64,000 nucleotides of DNA from Porphyromonas canoris (GCF_000769115.1 NZ_JQZV01000008.1:5414-69413), one strand, 5' to 3'; positions 35,378-44,663 are shown, counted from the first letter of the stretch. Notes: generated from the letters alone by a model not told the origin. Numbers and translations are program-made.

Positions 35378-36661
35378 TTACTTTTCGGACATGAAACCTT
35401 TTCTCAGGATCGTCTGCTTGCGATCAGGTCCCACGGAAACCACAGAGATAGAGACTCCCAGATACTTTTCTATGAAGTTCAGATAGGTCTTGAATGCAGC
35501 CGGAAACTCCTCTTCTTTTTCCACTTTCGTCATATCTTCCTGCCAGCCATCGAAGATTTTGTAGACAGGAGTAATATCCATTTCAGCGGAGAATGGGAAC
35601 TGGTCTGTCTCCTTACCGTCTATGATGTAGGATGTGCAGACGTTAATCTCCTCAAACATATCAAGTACATCGCTCTTCATCATGATTAAGTCTGTCACGC
35701 CATTAAGCATCACGGAGTAGCGTAGAGCCACAAGGTCGAGCCAGCCACAGCGTCTCTTTCTTCCCGTTACCGAGCCAAACTCATTTCCTTTACGGCACAT
35801 CTCCTCTCCGGTAGCGTCATGAAGCTCCGTTGGGAACGGGCCGCTTCCAACCCGTGTACAGTATGCCTTGAAGATACCGAATACTTTCCCGATTCTTTTT
35901 GGAGAGACTCCCAGTCCGGTACAAGCGCCTGCCGTCACGGTGTTGGAGGATGTAACGAACGGATATGAACCGAAATCTATATCCAGCAACGTGCCTTGAG
36001 CTCCTTCTGCAAGTATCGCTTTGTCGTTCCGTAAGGCATCGTTGATGAAAAACTCGCTGTCTATGAAGCGAAAACTCTTTAGAAACTCTATTGAATCGAA
36101 CCATTCTTTGTCCATCGCAGCAGTATCTTGCACATAGTGCAGAGCCGCCAAGATCTTGAAGTGATCGCTCTTAATCTTATCGTATTTTGCTTTAATGTCA
36201 AACTCTATATCACCTACTCGCAATCCGTTACGACTTATCTTATCCGTATAAGTGGGGCCTATGCCTTTGCCGGTAGTGCCGATCTTTCCGGCTCCTTTCG
36301 CTGCTTCTCTGGCTTGATCCAGTAAACGATGCGTCGGGAGTATGAGATGAGCTTTGCGCGAAATATATAGACTCTTCCGGATATCGTGCCCCGACTCCAT
36401 CAATGCTTCTGCTTCTTGCTTGAACAATATGGGATCCAACACCACGCCATTGCCTATGATGTTGATCTTGTTACCTTGAAATATGCCGGAAGGAATAGAG
36501 CGCAGGACATATTTCTTACCTTCAAACTCCAAAGTGTGTCCGGCATTAGGACCTCCTTGAAAGCGTGCTACCAAATCATATTTGGGCGTAAGAACGTCCA
36601 CTATTTTGCCTTTTCCCTCATCTCCCCATTGGAGACCTAAAAGAACATCTATTTGCTGCAT
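35378..36661 (-). CDS. purA: Adenylosuccinate synthetase
   Basis: A 427-residue enzyme making adenylosuccinate from IMP, aspartate and GTP in AMP synthesis. It starts MQQIDVLLGLQWGDEGKGK (the GDEGKGK P-loop at 13-19) at 36661; the 11-codon longer frame is not conserved. GPNAGHTL, TTGKGIGPTYTDK (IMP-binding) and TTGRKRRCGW-like VTGRKRRCGWLDL are present. Length is normal. A TATATTTG box on the minus strand at 36692-36699 may be its -7 element. Confidence 0.97.
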   Translation of the reverse strand: MQQIDVLLGLQWGDEGKGKIVDVLTPKYDLVARFQGGPNAGHTLEFEGKKYVLRSIPSGIFQGNKINIIGNGVVLDPILFKQEAEALMESGHDIRKSLYISRKAHLILPTHRLLDQAREAAKGAGKIGTTGKGIGPTYTDKISRNGLRVGDIEFDIKAKYDKIKSDHFKILAALHYVQDTAAMDKEWFDSIEFLKSFRFIDSEFFINDALRNDKAILAEGAQGTLLDIDFGSYPFVTSSNTVTAGACTGLGVSPKRIGKVFGIFKAYCTRVGSGPFPTELHDATGEEMCRKGNEFGSVTGRKRRCGWLDLVALRYSVMLNGVTDLIMMKSDVLDMFEEINVCTSYIIDGKETDQFPFSAEMDITPVYKIFDGWQEDMTKVEKEEEFPAAFKTYLNFIEKYLGVSISVVSVGPDRKQTILRKGFMSEK

Positions 36662-36691
36662 AATGTATTTGAGGTTGTTCGTATTATGATA

Positions 36692-36699
36692 CAAATATA
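36692..36699 (-). promoter_or_regulatory. Candidate -7 box of purA
   Basis: TATATTTG on the minus strand between the end of the DPP III gene and the purA start, 30 bases before the ATG. No -33 box at normal spacing. Confidence 0.45.
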
Positions 36700-36700
36700 A

Positions 36701-39355
36701 CTATTCTTCCGCAAAGAAACGAAGAATGGAATCTATCTCCGAGGCAAAAAGATTGTCTGCATGGAGATAGCTTTCGAGATGTGTACGGCACTCTTTTGCA
36801 AAAGAGGGATTTAGGTCTGAAAGTTTCTCCAAACAGCGTAAAATGAGTACCTGTTCCGTCTCCGAAACCACCCCCGAATAGATGGCGTGTTTTACCCTTT
36901 CGAGCCATTTTTCAAGGGTGGAAGCAGGAGGCATGATGCGCTTCTGCATGCTCGACTGAGCCAGCAGCAGATGAGGAATGGAAGCTACAATGCCATCGTG
37001 ATGAGGCGTATACAGCAGATCATCAACGAGAGTGTAGACGTAAGATTGGTGAACAAGCAGTTCGTGAACGAGTTGTTCCGCCTCTTCCAATGTCTCTACA
37101 TCTCCGCATCTTTCCACTGCTTGGAGATAGTCAAGCTCTTGGCCTTGCAGCATGAAGATGGATAGCAGGGGAAACTCGCGCACCTCTTTCTGATACCTTA
37201 GCAGTTCTATCAGCTCCGGATCCGGCTCCATCGTCTTGGCTATCTCTTTCAGACGAAACAGGGTAACACCGAAGTTCGTTCTATGTTCGATACCACCTTT
37301 TCTCATGCTCTCTGCCACAACGCCATCCATAGCATTATGTAGTCTTCTTCTGAGCTGTTTGAAGGTGTCGTGATACCTGCCAAGCTCCAGAGTCCGACTC
37401 TTTGCACTGTTCGGACTGTCGTTACACAGAGGAAGTGTTCTGTATACTTTGTTGTATCTGTTCATCTGTTCCAGATAGGTCTCGGACGTATCCAGCGTAA
37501 ACTCCTCCACGCTTCCGTCGGACGAATATCGCGCTTCCATTCTCGGATTGATAAACCCTTTGAACGGAGACAGATGCAGTGCCTCGAAGCGTTTTTTTGC
37601 AGAAACGTATATCTCGGACGGGACATCCGTGGCGTATGTACGTATAATCTTCTCCGCCTCTTCGTATAACCCTTTGCTCTTGATCTCTTGTATCCGATAG
37701 AGCAGATGCCCTATATTCTCTCTCAGCTTCGTGTATGAGTGAATCTCTATAAAGAAATCTCCTGCTTCGTTTTGCTTTAGTTCCAAACAGTCCGCCCCGC
37801 ATTTGTCCAATAGGTATCGGGCGATGAGCGCTCTGTTTCTCATGTGCGACTCCTGTATCTTTTCCCCTTGTTTCAGACGGGCAAGCTGAATAATGGCTCC
37901 GCCGGTAACATATAGGTCGTACTGTGCCTTATAAGCATCTTCCGGAAGAAGCCCCATCTCCACCAGCTTCGGATCTGCAATATAGTACAACGCATACAGG
38001 TCTGCCCGTGCCTCTTCTATGGTTGCGCTCCACTCTTTAAGGGCATCTTCCGAGACGCCTTCTTCGAGTCTTCCGGAACCGTGACCAAGACACTCGTGAA
38101 GATCGGTATGGAGATCATTGGTCAGAGAGCCGAATGTCATGATCCGTCTTCTTACCTCTTCTTTCAGGAAGAAGCTTTCGAGATACTCTCCGGAGTAGAG
38201 CGTGCTATCCACTGCATGGGATATGTTCGACAGGGTAACGGACTTGGAGCCGTATCTCTCTCTTATGGTGTTGTTGTTGGGCAGGTTGATTCCGAGAGGA
38301 GATGCCGGATAGCAGTCGCCTCCCAACATCAATGCTTCTATGACGGAAGCCTGAATGCCTTTCACTTCGGGCTTACGATGTGCCGGGCTGACCGGGCTAT
38401 GCTCCTCGAACCAACGGGCATTATCGGATAGCAGCTTCGTGCGTCGAGAAGCCTCTCTGTCGTAAAGCTGTACCAGACCTTCCCATGTGGCTTTTCTTCC
38501 CAAGGGGTCTTGATAAGTCTCTATAAAGCCATTGATGAAGTCGACATCGGTTTTGTCGGGGGAGTGATTGAGCCAAGCCAAAGAATATGCTCTGAAATCT
38601 TCATCCGCTCCACTCTTATAGTAGGTCGTGAGCTTTTCTATGATCGCTTTCTCCCGGTCTGTTTCGGCATAGAAGTATGCGGCTCTAAGGGCGGAGACTA
38701 TCCGTTTGAGAGCCGGAGCATATCTGCCGGAGGTGCTGTATGTCTCTTCATAGAGGTTGTTGTCGGCATCTTTCCTGAGCTTGCTTTGCAGTCCCGGAGA
38801 GAGTTCCGGATCTTTGGAGCGGGCGGAGTAGAACGCTTCGACCTCTTCTGTGGTGATGCCTTTGTCGTAGAAGTTTACCGATGATTCTTCCACGTTTTCG
38901 GCTGTTCTTATGGGAGCGAACTCTTTATTGAAGATGTATTCGAGCAGCAACTCTTTATCGAAACCACTATCTCTCCATTCGTTGCGCTTGTTTTCATCGA
39001 TCTTTTCCCATAGTAAGGAGAGGTAGCGAGAGCTGAAAAGCGGTTCGTGTTTCCTCTCACTGTAATGGTGATGAATACCGGATGTGAAAAGGATTTGCTT
39101 GTAGTAGCAGAGCAGAGCATCGTACTCTTCTTTTTCCGTATCCAGGCTCGCAGCTGCGACCATTTCGGAGACAGCCTCTCGGAGGAACAGGTTGTACGGA
39201 TGGTGTTGATCGAACAGAATGTCTCGTCCTCTAAGGGTAGCTTCGGAGAGGAAGTAGAGATAGAGTTTTCTCCTGCGGGACAGCTTCGAGAAGCTATCGA
39301 CATCGTAGCGGAGAATGAGGATGTCTGCAAATTTATCTACTAAAAAGTTGCTCAT
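36701..39355 (-). CDS. Dipeptidyl peptidase III (M49) with C-terminal extension
   Basis: An 884-residue zinc peptidase that removes dipeptides from peptide N-termini. HECLGH (420-425) and EEARAD (447-452) give the zinc ligands His420, His425 and Glu448, with the 28-residue spacing of bacterial M49 enzymes. About 220 residues after position 660 exceed the standard length; P. gingivalis DPP III has a similar helical (ARM/AlkD-like) extension. No signal peptide, so likely cytoplasmic, finishing peptides taken up by transporters. Single gene, 39 bases before purA. Confidence 0.93.
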   Translation of the reverse strand: MSNFLVDKFADILILRYDVDSFSKLSRRRKLYLYFLSEATLRGRDILFDQHHPYNLFLREAVSEMVAAASLDTEKEEYDALLCYYKQILFTSGIHHHYSERKHEPLFSSRYLSLLWEKIDENKRNEWRDSGFDKELLLEYIFNKEFAPIRTAENVEESSVNFYDKGITTEEVEAFYSARSKDPELSPGLQSKLRKDADNNLYEETYSTSGRYAPALKRIVSALRAAYFYAETDREKAIIEKLTTYYKSGADEDFRAYSLAWLNHSPDKTDVDFINGFIETYQDPLGRKATWEGLVQLYDREASRRTKLLSDNARWFEEHSPVSPAHRKPEVKGIQASVIEALMLGGDCYPASPLGINLPNNNTIRERYGSKSVTLSNISHAVDSTLYSGEYLESFFLKEEVRRRIMTFGSLTNDLHTDLHECLGHGSGRLEEGVSEDALKEWSATIEEARADLYALYYIADPKLVEMGLLPEDAYKAQYDLYVTGGAIIQLARLKQGEKIQESHMRNRALIARYLLDKCGADCLELKQNEAGDFFIEIHSYTKLRENIGHLLYRIQEIKSKGLYEEAEKIIRTYATDVPSEIYVSAKKRFEALHLSPFKGFINPRMEARYSSDGSVEEFTLDTSETYLEQMNRYNKVYRTLPLCNDSPNSAKSRTLELGRYHDTFKQLRRRLHNAMDGVVAESMRKGGIEHRTNFGVTLFRLKEIAKTMEPDPELIELLRYQKEVREFPLLSIFMLQGQELDYLQAVERCGDVETLEEAEQLVHELLVHQSYVYTLVDDLLYTPHHDGIVASIPHLLLAQSSMQKRIMPPASTLEKWLERVKHAIYSGVVSETEQVLILRCLEKLSDLNPSFAKECRTHLESYLHADNLFASEIDSILRFFAEE

Positions 39356-39489
39356 TGGGGATAAGTGTTAGGTGAAAGATGGAGCCGGTATCGGTTTCGG
39401 ACCATAAGCGGTACGCTTCTGTTCTCATGGAATGAAAGAGTTGCGATATAGCCTTTCAAAAGATGGTTTGATCCTGTTTATTTTCTCTC

Positions 39490-39609
39490 CTGAACAGGAT
39501 AAAAAGTGAAAACCGGATCTTGGTTTGCACTATTCAAGCTTTGAATGGTGTAAGTCGAACCTTGAATGCTGCAAATCATGCTTTGGTTTTGAGAATTGTT
39601 GCTGTTCAG
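39490..39609. repeat. R2 phased-dyad repeat, locus 2
   Basis: Four contiguous 21-base units occupy 39510-39593, with starts at 39510, 39531, 39552 and 39573. They are bracketed by an inverted repeat, CTGAACAG at 39490-39497 and CTGTTCAG at 39602-39609. Units contain a dyad such as TTCAAGCTTTGAA. The 510-base gap between the DPP III gene and the barrel protein holds this element and a terminator, and no gene. Confidence 0.8.
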
Positions 39610-39805
39610 AAGAGTTTGTTTACGAGTTAAAAAGAACTTTCAAACGGGTTCAAAATCTTTTTGAAAGGGGGTAATATGGCAGAGCCTTTTCTATTGTTTC
39701 TTCTCCTGCCCCTACTCTCCTCACAAAATGAGACGGATTGATAAGGCGCTACCGCTCTTAAATCTTTGTGTCAGATGATTCTGTCCAATATGTTCTCACA
39801 TTCAA

Positions 39806-39840
39806 GAGGCTGTGTCAAGACAATATCCCGACACAGCCTC
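39806..39840 (-). terminator. Terminator after the beta-barrel protein gene
   Basis: GAGGCTGTGTC and GACACAGCCTC pair perfectly across a 13-base loop, 24 bases past the stop. Confidence 0.8.
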
Positions 39841-39863
39841 CCGATATAAGAATGTCTGCAGGA

Positions 39864-40484
39864 TCAGAATAGATATGCCGCAGATATGGTTATTGTCTTG
39901 TTTTTGTTGTTGTAGAAGTTTTCTATGAGTGCACTTGTGCCGGTGTACTGATAGTTGCTCTTGAACGGAGCTTCGTATTGAGCGGTGATTTGTAGCTTCT
40001 CGAACAACTCGATACCCATACCGGCTTGGAATCCGAAGCTTGCCTTGTTGAACTTAACTTCGTTGAACGACTGTGTTTTGAGCTGGTCGAAGTTGTTGCT
40101 GATAGAGTAAGCAAAGTTGGGCCCGGCAAACAAAATCACTCCGAAATTCTCAAAGAAGTCCAGTTTGACCTTTGCATTCAAAGGGATGATCAAGAGGTCT
40201 TCGCGAATTTTTTCTGTTGCATCTTTGCTCTTGTCGAAGATGTTTGCTCCTTTTCTGGAGTAGAGAAGAGCCGCATCTGCATACAATGGCAAGAATGGCA
40301 CTCCCACCTCGACACCCAAACCTGCATGAGCAGAAAGTATATCTTGTGCTTTAATATCCAATGGCTTGTTTGGGAACTGAGAGAAATTGGCTCCCGCCTT
40401 TACAAAAATGTCTATCTGAGCAGATGCCGCCACAGGCAAGGCGAAAGCAAGAAGTGCTACGAGAGTAAGTAATCTTTTTTTCAT
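39864..40484 (-). CDS. Outer-membrane beta-barrel protein (PorT/OmpX-like)
   Basis: A 206-residue protein starting MKKRLLTLVALLAFALPVAA with signal-peptide cleavage after ASA. The mature part alternates polar and hydrophobic residues in strands (IDIFVKAGANFSQF, LGVEVGVPFLPLYADAALLYSRKG, SFGFQAGMGIELF, KTITISAAYLF) and ends in Phe, as outer-membrane barrels do. It fits the eight-stranded outer-membrane protein beta-barrel class common in Bacteroidetes. Function unknown. I take the second ATG because it fits the signal peptide. Confidence 0.82.
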   Translation of the reverse strand: MKKRLLTLVALLAFALPVAASAQIDIFVKAGANFSQFPNKPLDIKAQDILSAHAGLGVEVGVPFLPLYADAALLYSRKGANIFDKSKDATEKIREDLLIIPLNAKVKLDFFENFGVILFAGPNFAYSISNNFDQLKTQSFNEVKFNKASFGFQAGMGIELFEKLQITAQYEAPFKSNYQYTGTSALIENFYNNKNKTITISAAYLF

Positions 40485-40535
40485 GATAAAATACACTGTT
40501 TTAAGGGTTAGAAATTTCTGTTTTTATAGTTAATA

Positions 40536-41132
40536 CTAAACGTCTCCGCCCACTACGCTCTCTACCTCTTCCGAAGAAAGTATTCCGTTCATGAGAGCAT
40601 AAAACGTGAGACCGGACACGGTCTTTATTCCCAGTTTTGTGGTGATGTTTTTGCGGTGAGTCATCACCGTATTCATACTGATGTCCAAGAGATCTGCTAT
40701 CTCTTTGTTGGTGCGTCCGAGGGAAACCTCTTTCAAGACCTCCATTTCGCGGAGAGAGAGATCCTTTGCCATGTTTGGAGAGTAGAGCTTCCGCTTGAGG
40801 GTCTGAGCCAATGCGCTCCTGATCTCTCCGGCATCCCACTGAGTACAGATCCCTTGTATATCTTCCGGAGAGTCCGGAAGCGGAACTCTGTTGGTGTAGA
40901 CCGGCACGATGCGAAACTTGCGACCTCGTAGAGCCTCCTCGTTAAGAACCAGCTGCGTGTCCTCCATATAGACGATGTCGTACCTTTCGATGTCCGATGC
41001 GAAGAAGATCTGAAAGCTGTCGAACGTGTCTATGAGGCATCTTTCCCCGACAGAGCGCAGGATAAACTCAAGTCCCGCCCTGCGGAGGGTCTCGGAAATT
41101 ACTATCGCTACGTATGTCTTGGATGATGCCAT
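40536..41132 (-). CDS. LuxR-type DNA-binding regulator
   Basis: A 198-residue regulator. The C-terminal LuxR/FixJ HTH is clear at about 126-180 (LSLREMEVLKEVSLGRTNKEIADLLDISMNTVMTHRKNI). The N-terminal 110 residues look like a receiver fold, but the acidic pocket and phospho-acceptor Asp are not evident, so it may be a pseudo-receiver. It follows a DUF542/hemerythrin-like gene by 13 bases; similar pairs occur in other Bacteroidetes. Its targets are unknown; the barrel protein gene downstream, 51 bases away, is one candidate. Confidence 0.85.
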   Translation of the reverse strand: MASSKTYVAIVISETLRRAGLEFILRSVGERCLIDTFDSFQIFFASDIERYDIVYMEDTQLVLNEEALRGRKFRIVPVYTNRVPLPDSPEDIQGICTQWDAGEIRSALAQTLKRKLYSPNMAKDLSLREMEVLKEVSLGRTNKEIADLLDISMNTVMTHRKNITTKLGIKTVSGLTFYALMNGILSSEEVESVVGGDV

Positions 41133-41145
41133 GCGAGGTTCTCTC

Positions 41146-41862
41146 CTATTTTATATGCTCTACACCCAACTCTGTTTCCATGGCTCGCAGCATGGGAAAG
41201 AAGAGTCGGCGTCTGAGTCTGTTGTTACACGCCAGATCTTTTTCGATCATGACGAGGCTGAATAGCACGGCATAGCTCAAGTTGTCGTTGAACTCGCCGG
41301 ATAAGTGCTTGATCATCACTTCCTGAATATCGCTTATCAGCTCTTCGCTCTTATCTGTCGTCTCTTCGGACGGAGTGCCGAGAGTGATACGTTTGATATC
41401 CTGTCCGAGTCTCTCGTTAAGAGCCCTGAAGTGGGGGAGAAGCACTTCTGTATCGTGGGCTATCCGTTTTAAGAGCAACTCTTTGAACTCTCCCAAAAAT
41501 CTTGACAAGAGCTTTAGCGAAGGATTGTCGTTACTGTCGCGCAATAGAGGAGACATATGTACCTCTATATTGGGTATCTGTGCATCAATATAGAAAGCAT
41601 TTGTCCTTGCAAGGTAGTCCGCCATCATTTGAGGATAGAACGGAGAGAGTCTGACCTTCTTCAGGTATGAGGGGTCTATGTAGCTGTTTGCAATGTGAAG
41701 GAAGGACTCTATATCTATTCCTTTTTCTTCGCATACAGCCTTCATACTCTTGTCTCCCAATCCGAGACGTATCCCAAATCGGTTAAGCATGGGAAGCAGT
41801 ATGACGTGCTGCCTTACCACGTTGCTGAGTACACTGTTTTCTTGTATGAGTATGGTAGTCAT
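41146..41862 (-). CDS. DUF542/hemerythrin-like helical protein
   Basis: A 238-residue, mostly helical protein. The first 60 residues (LSNVVRQHVILLPMLNRFGIRLGLGDKSMKAVCEEKGIDIESFLHIAN) resemble the N-terminal DUF542 domain of the ScdA/YtfE iron-centre repair proteins, but the paired Cys of that domain is absent (LGLGD in its place). The rest resembles a hemerythrin bundle (IAHDTEVLLPHFRAL), with few of the His/Glu iron ligands. I start at MTTILIQENS (41862), because the promoter box lies downstream of the longer start. It is transcribed first, with the LuxR gene second. Confidence 0.65.
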   Translation of the reverse strand: MTTILIQENSVLSNVVRQHVILLPMLNRFGIRLGLGDKSMKAVCEEKGIDIESFLHIANSYIDPSYLKKVRLSPFYPQMMADYLARTNAFYIDAQIPNIEVHMSPLLRDSNDNPSLKLLSRFLGEFKELLLKRIAHDTEVLLPHFRALNERLGQDIKRITLGTPSEETTDKSEELISDIQEVMIKHLSGEFNDNLSYAVLFSLVMIEKDLACNNRLRRRLFFPMLRAMETELGVEHIK

Positions 41863-41883
41863 CGGTCTGTTTCCGGCATAAAG

Positions 41884-41909
41884 TGGTACTATATACCATT
41901 CCAAAGATA
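41884..41909 (-). promoter_or_regulatory. Promoter and dyad before the DUF542/LuxR pair
   Basis: TATCTTTG on the minus strand at 41909-41902 fits the -7 box. A small dyad TGGTA-N5-TACCA at 41884-41898 lies over the expected transcription start, where a regulator could bind. No TTG box at the usual distance. Confidence 0.5.
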
Positions 41910-42089
41910 GGAAAAACAAGCAATATTAGGCTATAAACGGGGCTTTTAATGCCCACAAGATGAGTGATACGGCTGTTTTTACTCTTTCCTCTGCCGGTTT
42001 AGGCTGCAAGTTCATCGGAGGAAAGGCTTGTTTTTTATCCAAACTTGTAACTTTACATCCGAAATAGATAAAAAACTTTAATAGAGATA

Positions 42090-42863
42090 ATGTCCCCGAA
42101 TAATGCTAAGCCGTATCAGCCGCAGTCGCTGAGAGAACGACTCTTTATCCTTATAGAAAAAGGAGAGTGTGGCAACAGATGGAGCCATGCCTACGATATT
42201 TTTATGGTCATAGCCATAATGGTGAGCATCGTACCCCTTATGTTCATGACGAATTATCCGATATTCCGGCAGATGGAGCTGGTAACCGTCTGCATCTTTA
42301 TCGTGGACTATGTGCTGCGTTGGAGTACTGCCGATCTTAAACTAAAGAGGGGAGGATGGTCTTTCCTTATCTATCCTTTTACCATCATGGCTATTGTGGA
42401 TCTTCTCTCCATACTGCCGGCTTTGGCTATATTCTCTCCTGCGTTGAAGGTTTTCAGGCTTTCCCGTCTGGTGCGGATATTCCGGCTGTTTAAGTTTTTC
42501 CGATATACGGATAAGCTTGCCATCTTTCTGAATGTGCTGAAAAAGGAGAAGAAAGTGTTGCTGTCCGTGCTGGTGATAGCCCTTTTTTATATCTTCCTTA
42601 CCGCTCTGGTGATGTTCAACACCGAGCCTTATATCAATCCGAAAACCGGCGAACCGACATTCTCCTCTTTCTTTGATGCTCTCTACTGGGCTACTGTAAC
42701 CCTTACCACCGTGGGATACGGCGATCTCTGTCCCGTGACGGAAATGGGAAGAGCCATCAGTATGTTGTCTTCTCTGTTTGGTGTGGCTATTATTGCGCTG
42801 CCGTCTGGTGTGATAACAGCGAGCTATTTGGACGAGCTTAGAAAAGAGCGGGATTCGGAATGA
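42090..42863 (+). CDS. Voltage-gated potassium channel
   Basis: A 257-residue six-helix channel. Helix S4 (KVFRLSRLVRIFRLFKFFR, 120-138) has regularly spaced Arg/Lys as the voltage sensor. The selectivity filter TVGYGD is at 207-212, between the pore helix and S6 (LFGVAIIALPSGVITASYLDEL). Length matches bacterial Kv channels such as KvAP. It stands alone and is the only plus-strand gene between about 28 and 50 kb. Confidence 0.94.
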   Translation: MSPNNAKPYQPQSLRERLFILIEKGECGNRWSHAYDIFMVIAIMVSIVPLMFMTNYPIFRQMELVTVCIFIVDYVLRWSTADLKLKRGGWSFLIYPFTIMAIVDLLSILPALAIFSPALKVFRLSRLVRIFRLFKFFRYTDKLAIFLNVLKKEKKVLLSVLVIALFYIFLTALVMFNTEPYINPKTGEPTFSSFFDALYWATVTLTTVGYGDLCPVTEMGRAISMLSSLFGVAIIALPSGVITASYLDELRKERDSE

Positions 42864-42959
42864 CGTTTTTTGTTTTGCCGATACTTTGGGGCAGAAAGAG
42901 GATTGTCGCTTTTCGTAGACAAGTATCTCCCGGGTGTTTTGCTCATTTGCTATAAAATA

Positions 42960-42995
42960 AAAAGGAGAAGATCTCAAGCGAAATCTTCTCCTTTT
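42960..42995. terminator. Bidirectional terminator between the K+ channel gene and mmdB
   Basis: AAAGGAGAAGAT and ATCTTCTCCTTT pair perfectly, with T and A runs on both sides, between convergent genes. Confidence 0.8.
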
Positions 42996-43019
42996 ATATT
43001 ATAAATGTCTTTATCCTTT

Positions 43020-44183
43020 TTAGCTGAGGAAGCCGAGCAGAATACCGGCGGCTACGGCAGAGCCGATGACTCCGGCAACATTGGGTCCCATAGCGTGCAT
43101 GAGCAGATAGTTGGTGTCGTCATACTCCAATCCGACATGGTTCGATATGCGAGCAGAGTCCGGAACGGCAGATACTCCGGCATTGCCGATGAGAGGGTTT
43201 ATCTTGTTGTCTCCTTTTAGGAAAAGGTTGAAGAACTTGACAAACAATATCCCTGCACAAGTTGCAAGCATAAAGGAGAATGCTCCAAGCCCAAAGATAA
43301 GAACAGACTGTGTGGATAGAAATTGAGATGCTTGCGTTGAAGCACCCACGGTAACACCAAGCAAAATCGTTACAACGTCAATAAGCGGTCCTCTTGCAGT
43401 CTCTGCCAGTCTTCTTGTAACACCGCTTTCTTTGAGGAGATTGCCGAAAAACAGCATTCCTAACAAAGGTAGTCCGGAAGGAACAATAAAGGTAGTGAGC
43501 AACAAACCAATGATAGGGAAGAGGACTTTCTCCGTATGAGAGACCTGACGTGGAGGCTTCATGCGTATAAGGCGCTCTTTCGATGTCGTGAGCATACGCA
43601 TGAATGGAGGCTGGATAAGCGGTACCAACGCCATGTAAGAGTAGGCAGACACAGCAATGGCTCCAAGCAGATTCGGAGCTAACTTTGAAGCAAGAAAGAT
43701 CGCAGTAGGACCATCTGCTCCTCCGATGATACCGATGGCTCCGGCTTGATGCGGTTCAAAACCGAAAGCTAAAGCCAAGGCATATGCTCCGAAAATACCG
43801 AACTGAGCCGCCGCTCCAATCAAAATAAGCTTGGGATTGGATATGAGAGCAGAGAAGTCCGTCATTGCCCCGATGCCCAAGAATATAAGAGGAGGATACC
43901 ACCCCTGTCTAACCCCTTGATAGAGGATATTCAGTACCGAACCCTCTTCGTAGATACCTATCTGTAAACCGGCTTCTTCATTGAATGGAATATTGCCAAT
44001 GAGCATCCCAAAACCTATCGGGATGAGCAGAAGAGGCTCCCACTCATATTTGATGCCTAAAAAGATGAAAAGCAATCCGAATGACAACATTACAAAATGC
44101 TGCCATGTGGCATTCGCAAACCCCGTATTGCTTATAAACATATCGAGGCTGCTGCTAAGCACATCTAAGAATGCTTCAAACAT
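43020..44183 (-). CDS. mmdB: Methylmalonyl-CoA decarboxylase, beta subunit
   Basis: A 387-residue membrane subunit of a sodium-pumping decarboxylase. It decarboxylates the carboxybiotin of the gamma/delta carrier and expels Na+. Typical features are GIGAMTDFSALISNPKLILIGAAAQFGIFGAYALA, GIIGGADGPTAIFLASKLAP (the ion-binding region), and NPLIGNAGVSAVPDSARISNHVG near the end. About nine hydrophobic segments. Last gene of the operon, 10 bases after the biotin carrier gene. Confidence 0.95.
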   Translation of the reverse strand: MFEAFLDVLSSSLDMFISNTGFANATWQHFVMLSFGLLFIFLGIKYEWEPLLLIPIGFGMLIGNIPFNEEAGLQIGIYEEGSVLNILYQGVRQGWYPPLIFLGIGAMTDFSALISNPKLILIGAAAQFGIFGAYALALAFGFEPHQAGAIGIIGGADGPTAIFLASKLAPNLLGAIAVSAYSYMALVPLIQPPFMRMLTTSKERLIRMKPPRQVSHTEKVLFPIIGLLLTTFIVPSGLPLLGMLFFGNLLKESGVTRRLAETARGPLIDVVTILLGVTVGASTQASQFLSTQSVLIFGLGAFSFMLATCAGILFVKFFNLFLKGDNKINPLIGNAGVSAVPDSARISNHVGLEYDDTNYLLMHAMGPNVAGVIGSAVAAGILLGFLS

Positions 44184-44192
44184 GAGAGCTTA

Positions 44193-44663
44193 TTATGAAA
44201 TAGTAACGAGGGTATGACCTTCTTGGATGCTTTCGCCTTTAGCCACATTGATAGATGCGACAACACCGTCTCTGTCCGCTTTGATGTCGTTCTCCATCTT
44301 CATTGCTTCCAAGACAAGAAGCTTTTGCCCTTTTTTCACAGCATCTCCCACATTGCAGGTAATATCCAATATTACTCCCGGAAGAGGAGATTTAACGGCA
44401 TGACCTGAGCCTGACGCTGCAGGAGCAGGAGCCGCAGGAGCAGGAGCCGGTTGAGGTGCAGGTGCTGCAACGGGAGCCGGAGCTGCTTTAGGTGTTGGAG
44501 CCGGAGCGGAAGCCGGTTGAGGTACAGGCGCTGCTGCTTGCTTGCCTTCCTTAGTTACGGTATATGGTGTGCCATTTACACTAACGGCTACTTCGTTACC
44601 TTTAGTCTCTCCAATGGTTACTTCGTATTCCTTACCATTGATAGTGTATTTGTAAGTTTGCAT
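44193..44663 (-). CDS. mmdC: Biotin carrier subunit of the decarboxylase
   Basis: A 156-residue protein with an N-terminal YKYTINGKEYEVTIGE strand region, an Ala/Pro-rich flexible linker (about 45-85) and a C-terminal biotinyl domain. The biotinylated lysine lies in EAMKMEN. The linker lets the carrier swing between the carboxyltransferase MmdA and the membrane subunit MmdB. Order in the operon is mmdA, OadG-like, mmdC, mmdB. Confidence 0.93.
   Translation of the reverse strand: MQTYKYTINGKEYEVTIGETKGNEVAVSVNGTPYTVTKEGKQAAAPVPQPASAPAPTPKAAPAPVAAPAPQPAPAPAAPAPAASGSGHAVKSPLPGVILDITCNVGDAVKKGQKLLVLEAMKMENDIKADRDGVVASINVAKGESIQEGHTLVTIS

Noticed and set aside
36128-36325. Small plus-strand frames inside purA
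   Set aside because: Shadows of a well-conserved gene on the other strand.
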